A stretch of 64,000 bases of DNA from Malania oleifera (Eukaryota; Streptophyta; Magnoliopsida; Santalales; Ximeniaceae). The position numbers were made by a program, and so were the translations under genes. Location of the stretch: the NCBI RefSeq assembly GCF_029873635.1, contig NC_080419.1, forward strand, positions 61,437,040-61,501,039, read 5' to 3'. Numbering within the stretch: the first letter of the stretch is position 1; each line of letters begins with the position of its first letter. Under the pieces are notes generated by a model. It did no database searches, was not told the origin of the DNA, and was given only the letters and a program-made list of their open reading frames with translations. Below are positions 58,621 to 64,000 of the stretch, one piece after another.

Positions 58621-60550
58621 CGTCCCCTTTGCAGTCATTTTAAAGCTGGAAGGAATGCTCAATGTTCAGTTGTTTTGTAGTTCCTGCACATTTGTGGACG
58701 GTGCCATATATGAGGTTGAGTGCTTTATGCCTGCTAAGAAATTTGTGCGCATTTGTTTCCTCTGAACTGGCGCTGAAGGATGGTCCAGGGCTCATTTGTG
58801 TAGGGAAAATAAATTTTTTTATACTAACCTCTTTTGGCTGGTTGATAGCATAATTATCTGCATGGAAGCTTTGATAATTAAAAACATTCCCAAAATTTTT
58901 GCCTAATGGTAAGAGAACTAATTTAAAAGCTATCCAAGAAGGTTTTGGGTTTTAGGATAGGTCTTTGTTTCATGGTGCGGTTGGGCCAGAGGTTGAGCAT
59001 GGTGTTGTAAAAGAAGATGGGACCACGGCATTTTAAACATCTATAATACCCGCTGTTTTTCTATTTATTAATTTGAATATTGAAATTTAATGCGATGGAC
59101 ATTTTAATATTTGTGAGAATGAAAGGCTTTCATAAAATATGAGATCCTTTCCTATTGCAAGTAAATAATTTCATTTATGTGCTAATCTTAGACTCATGAC
59201 AAAATTGACTTCATTATTTTGACTTGTTATAGATCATTATTCATTAAAATAATAAAGTATTATTAATATATTATTATTATTATCATCATCATCATCATCA
59301 TAATGGTTTATTATGACACTTGACTTTCCCCATAGTTTTGAAAATTAATACCGGTTAATTTTTTGGAGGAAACCAATGTATTAGAATGCAAATGCTATTT
59401 TGTGGAAAAGATATATCTTAAACTGATAATATTTTTTGAAAAATTTTAAAACTCTCTTTACTATAATCTCCACTATAACTGAATAGCAACATAGTAAGGG
59501 TTCTCGGGTCATACCCCTAGATAGTTTTTCCCCCCTTAAATTTCTTTTATTGTATTTTATTCTTCTAAATTATGCATAGAGCAATGCAATCCCCAAATTC
59601 TTTATTTATTTATTTATTTATTTTGTTTGTTTGTTTGTTTTTTTATTTTTTTAGCGGATAGTTATCTATCAAAAAAATGAGCACGATGAAACATAAATTT
59701 TTGGGTAGTTTATCATCATCGTCATCATCATCATCATTATTTTGCTAAGTCTATGTATGAATTTGAGAAGAATGCACCTAATGCCTATTATTGATATGGA
59801 TATAATGCTTCTTTGGTTCCTTATTGACCTTCAAAATATTCCATATCCAATTCTGTGAATACCACCAAAGGATTTGGAAACTATAATATATGTCAAATTT
59901 TATATTATTGCCATTTGATGGGATAAAAATAATGTTTGCCCAAAGATCTATCAAAGTGAAGCTTTGTTCTCACTGAAAGATAATTGTTGAGAAAAATGGA
60001 GTGAAATCCTTAAATTATGGGAAATTAGGGGGGAAAATGAAGTGTTGTAATCCCTAAAATCAAAGCCTTATAACCTCCTCCAAATTAAAGGCACGAGGCA
60101 TCAAGCCTAGAAGGATGTATCTTGGTTGAGGTAAGAACATTCAAAAAATTCTATGACTACATATATATCCTAATACTAGAGTGCTAGAGAAGGCCCTTAT
60201 AGTCCATTTGGGGTCTCCTAAGTTCTTTATTTTTCTCTTGATTGATATGACTATCGTGATAGTGGACTCAAAAATCATGGTACGATTTTTGGCTTCAATC
60301 AGTTGGCGTGCAAGGATGGGGAAGTTTGATTTTCAAGTGATGTTCTCTACACTTGGAGAAAAAGGAGGAGGACGAAGTGGGGGCGGGGGCGGGGGGGGGG
60401 GGGGGGGGGGGTGGGGACGCTAGAGAACAAAAGAGTAGTAGAAGGGTGTAGGAGCTTGTTTTGTGATATTGTCGTACAGGTTACAACCTCACATGTTGTC
60501 ATTCAACCACAATCTTTGGAGAATCTTTGGAGAAAGCTTTCACTATGAAG
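58621..60550. other. Intergenic region without recognised gene
   Basis: AT-rich with ATT/ATC trinucleotide tracts (59268-59300, 59711-59740) and TTTA/TTTG runs (59601-59650). The frame at 60181-60423 ends in a poly-glycine made by the G run and has no family match. Confidence 0.6.
60375..60417. repeat. G-rich tract with 21-G run
   Basis: GGGGGCGGGGGC then 21 consecutive G (60391-60411) and GGGG. It could form G-quadruplexes, or its length could be a sequencing or assembly error. Confidence 0.85.
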
Positions 60551-61399
60551 GATGTAGACACCTAATTTTAACCGGACCTTAAATATAACAAAATTTTATT
60601 AATATACATGGGAAATACATCAATACATGGAAATACATTAGAGTAGAGTATACATGGAAATACTAAAATACACAATAGATGGGAAAAAGTATTGCAGTAG
60701 CTACAGAGAATATCCCAAGCATCTCCGTGGATACCTACATCCAAAATTAGAAGGAAATAAGACAATAAAAGGAAGAAAATTAGAATGATTTTATAATCTG
60801 TGAGATTGATGAATTAATTGAAAAAAAAAATTTGTAAAATTGATGAATTAATTGAAAAATCTGCAAGATTGACAAATTAATTGTTTCCTACGATGACTGA
60901 GGCCCCAACCCTATGAATAGGGGGAGCATTCGTAAAGGAGGAATATTCACACAACGGAGGATACAAATACAGTGTGTGAAAAATTCATAGTGTGAGAGTG
61001 ACAAAGGCTAGATTCATGAAAGTGTGAGAATTACAGTGAGAATTACAGAGAGATCCACATACAAACAGTGTGTGAATTACATACATTCACATAGTGTGAT
61101 AGGCATTCAAAAGGAGGAATCCATAGAGATAGTTAGGCAAAAACATTCAATCACACCACAACATTCTCATAGAAGGATAGAAGAACAGCAGCTGAAAGAA
61201 AAGAGGACTCAAAGGTAAAGGAGTTTGAAGCCCGGAGTTTAGTTGTTTATTGGGGTGTTATGTATTTAGCTTTGTATATGATGTTTTTCATATAGGAGTT
61301 GATCTAGTGACCCGATTCAGCGACCTAATCCAAATCAGATCCGATTCATGGATTTGACTCATGACCCGTTGACTAACCCATAACTTGAACTAAACCCAT
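60551..61399 (+). repeat. Possible gypsy LTR fragment
   Basis: TGTAGACACCTAATTTTAAC at 60551 is a start seen in plant gypsy LTRs. The right part (61310-61399) has GACCCGATTCAGCGACC-type words common near LTR ends. No second copy lies in the window. It is cut on the right by the family-B LTR at 61400. It contains an about 37-bp repeat of GATGAATTAATTGAAAAA words (60805-60885). Confidence 0.35.
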
Positions 61400-61880
61400 T
61401 GACTCACTCTAAATTTGAGCAGTTCGGAAGCTATCCCAAGTATAGGAATTTAGTCATGTAATACTTAGCCCAAAGGCCAAATCGTCTCCTAAGGAAATGC
61501 ATTTTAATTCCAAACTCGGGTAATTCCAAAAGAAATTAAGAAAAGAAAAATTTACTGAACATAGTTCAGATTCAGTTTCCTGAGATTTTTGAGGTTTTTG
61601 CAATAGAATTTAAATTCTAACTAAAAATTAAATATGTATGAAATAATTTAAATAAATACCAGATTCAATGCCAAAATAATGAAAGAACTAAACCCTGCAA
61701 TCATTCAACTAAATAAAAATATTAACTTTAAACGTAAACTCAAGCAAGAATACACTCTAAATAAAAACACCAACTTTAATAATAAAAATACCCAAATAAA
61801 ATATTTAAATCCCTATAAAAATTTTAAATAAGAAGACAAATTGAAATTAACAATAATAATGCTCAAACAAGAATTTAAAT

Positions 61881-61965
<85 letters not shown>

Positions 61966-63050
61966 ATAGAAACTTATCTAGTAAAAAGAATGTTCTTAAA
62001 TTAAACAAACTATTTTTAAACAAAAATTAATCCAAACTTTGAATAAATTAAAAACTTAACAATAAAATTAATTTTAACAAAATTGAGTTCAAAGAAAGAG
62101 AGAGATGAAAGAGTAAGGGATAAGAGAGAAGAGAGAAGAGAGAAGAGAGAGAGAGATAGCCGAAAATCTGAGAGAGGCCGAGAGTCTTCTGTTGTCCTGT
62201 GCACCGCCGCCTCCCGCTGCTCCCTTTCCTCAATAAACCTTTCTCCTCCATAAAATATCCTATTTGCCCTCTAATATTTTACCCTAGCCGTGTCTCCTCC
62301 TGAGATAGGTGCATGGGTCATTTTTTTGGTGGCCTAAGACTCCTTTTTTCCTTAAGCACTGCACACGACCCAGCATAGTAACTTCACTTTCAAGCCCAAT
62401 GTTGACCTAGTAAACATTCGAATTTGAAAAAGGCTATTTCACAATGAATTGTAGATATGTTAGTAATATTTCCAATTCCACTTGAATCACACCAATCCAA
62501 TGTCAGATGAAAGAGTTATGATTAAAATACCAAAATACATTCAGGCTGTCTCTTAGCAAATTTCGGACTTAGATTGTTGCCCACTTTTCATTGCATTATA
62601 CGGATTCATGTACATGAAGCCCACGTAGTATTCTCACACAACAATCGGTTCTCTTTTATGTATCCTTTAATTTTGAAAATTATCACATTGCATAACACGA
62701 ATTCTTCAATTTTTACACACGCACACGACTTCAAACATCTGCGTGCATGACTCATCATTTGCAGGCATGTGGCTTACGGTCCGGTCTTCGATATTTGGCT
62801 TCATGCACATGACCTTGATTTGAACTCTAACTCATGTACACACACGTACATTTTTAATCTCGGCTTTAATGTCCAAAAATTATCCTGCAATAATAAGTTA
62901 CCAAAAATTCGTAAATTATCGAGTAATGATCCAAATATTGTAATTCGAGCTTAATTTTAAATTATTGAACATAATTAAGCATTTAATTAAAAATATAATC
63001 TTTAATGCACAATTTTAAACACCTAATTACTCAATTTAGACATGTAATCA
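61400..63050 (-). repeat. 3' LTR of a third family-B gypsy element
   Basis: 1651 bp, starting TGACTCACTCTAAATTTGAG and ending ACATGTAATCA like the element B LTRs, but more diverged and shorter. It contains a 75-bp (GA)n tract (61886-61960) and a GA/AG-rich stretch at 62093-62155. The outer pentamer is CCCAT (61395-61399). Its partner is beyond the window. Confidence 0.8.
61886..61960. repeat. (GA)n microsatellite
   Basis: About 37 dinucleotide units, the longest in the window, at the position where the other two family-B LTRs also have GA tracts. Confidence 0.95.
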
Positions 63051-64000
63051 CACCCCCCAACTAACGTTTTGCTAGTCTCTAGCAAATAACGTGAATGAAA
63101 TTCAGGGCAGTATCCACAAATACTAATTCTAACAAGCATGAAACGACTGCACATACGAAACAATCATACCGCTTCACATAAAGGAGTATAATCAAATTTC
63201 ACACTAGCTCATCATATATAATGCACGCAACTCTGAAGTAAGTCATTCATGCAAGTCTCATCATTATATAGCCGTTAAGAACAATATACTCAAATGAAGT
63301 TAACCAGCAATACAATTCAGAGTTAATGTAGTCATATAAATCCGAGTATAAACAAGTGAAATCTTGAGGTATGTGTAAAGTGTATGACTCGTTATACCCA
63401 GGATACCAGTGGACACCAACAATACGGTCGTTTTGACTCGGTCTAACTGGTATACCCTAAAAAATATTCTAAAAAATGGGTTCATTCGTCATATGTGAGG
63501 AGTGTCGCGATCAAACATACCACATATTGTGAGGAAAAAATGCTAAATGTATGGAGTTGACTAGTTTGAAAAAGATCCAACCTATTTGTGAGGTGTCAGG
63601 TCCTTCATCCTAGCATCTTCTCACCTACTCGCCATATCCAACCAAGACCACCCTAGATTAACTTATTCACAACCAGGTGTGAATACATCTGAGGCATTAA
63701 GCGGTTGAAGAGTCTTCATATGTGGAGAACATGTGTCATGTCCCTGACTCTTTGTGGTATTTATGTGGAGCATGTATTAACCTTCCACTTCATTCATGTG
63801 CAATTCTATTTTTCTTATTCTCTCTTCTTCTCATTCTTCAATTTTTGTCTTTTCTTGGTCAATTAGGACAATCATTACACTTCTTTTGTTGTCTTCATAC
63901 TACTCATGTGAATTAAGCTCGAACAGTATTCCATGAACAAAGTTTATTTCTAGGGGTGGTTTGGCCTTCACATCTTGAGTAGGCTACAAGACCTAGGTTT
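63051..64000 (-). repeat. 3' internal region of the third family-B element
   Basis: It follows the LTR and aligns with 16408-17360 of element B, and more weakly with 2940-4030 of element A. Non-coding. The element continues past the right edge, so its coding state is unknown. Confidence 0.75.

Noticed and set aside
58352..58853. 137- and 63-codon frames after the epsin stop
   Set aside because: They fall in the 3' UTR and downstream T-rich DNA, with no conserved motif.
60181..60423. 80-codon frame ending in poly-glycine
   Set aside because: The tail is made by the G homopolymer and the rest matches nothing I recognise.

Overview
The window is nuclear DNA of a flowering plant, most likely a eudicot with a repeat-rich genome. 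It is AT-rich, has intron-split coding sequence with GT..AG junctions, and carries plant-type LTR retrotransposons, LINE remnants, a probable SINE and many (TA)n and (GA)n microsatellites. I do not name a species. I see only one cellular gene: an ENTH-domain epsin of the EPSIN2/EPSIN3 type on the + strand. Its coding region runs from 42460 to 58159 in 13 coding exons, which join into one open frame of 905 codons plus stop. An additional 5' UTR exon lies upstream at about 40640-40919.

Positions 1-34222 are a nest of LTR retrotransposons that can be unpicked by terminal repeats, primer-binding sites and target-site duplications (TSDs). The oldest layer is a + strand Athila/Tat-like Ty3-gypsy element (outer element A''). 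Its 3' internal region survives in three pieces (693-1702, 12300-12449, 24184-24560), followed by its LTR (24561-34222). Into it jumped gypsy element A (1703-12299, minus), gypsy element B (12450-24178, minus), a chromovirus-like LTR D (37-692) and copia element E (25936-34019, minus). A fourth family, C (about 2 kb, TG..CA ends, no coding sequence), inserted into A (6500-8488), into B's 3' LTR (12526-14528), into a second D LTR (35109-37143) and into the first D LTR (1-36, cut by the window edge). All three complete C copies have perfect 5-bp TSDs. A, B and E carry only broken coding regions.

Positions 34223-40640 hold a copia gag fragment, the second D LTR, unassigned AT-rich DNA, a 964-bp copia deletion derivative F (38717-39680) that keeps both LTRs, PBS, PPT and TSD, and a SINE-like element (39910-40247, 9-bp TSD) about 400 bp upstream of the gene's likely start.

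Positions 40640-58600 are the epsin gene. Its introns hold a LINE fragment (intron 3), a complete non-coding LTR element G made largely of three different tandem arrays (intron 5, 45734-48327), a degenerate RTE-like LINE tail (intron 11) and two short inverted-repeat elements (introns 11 and 12). The protein is expected to act as a clathrin-coat adaptor in endomembrane traffic.

Positions 58600-64000 are intergenic, with a 21-G run, a possible gypsy LTR fragment, and a third, more diverged family-B copy (LTR 61400-63050) that runs off the right edge. Nothing here looks like a new defence or biosynthetic system. The notable material is the nested retroelement structure, the two compact non-autonomous elements F and G, and a non-coding 3' region shared by two gypsy families whose LTRs look unrelated.
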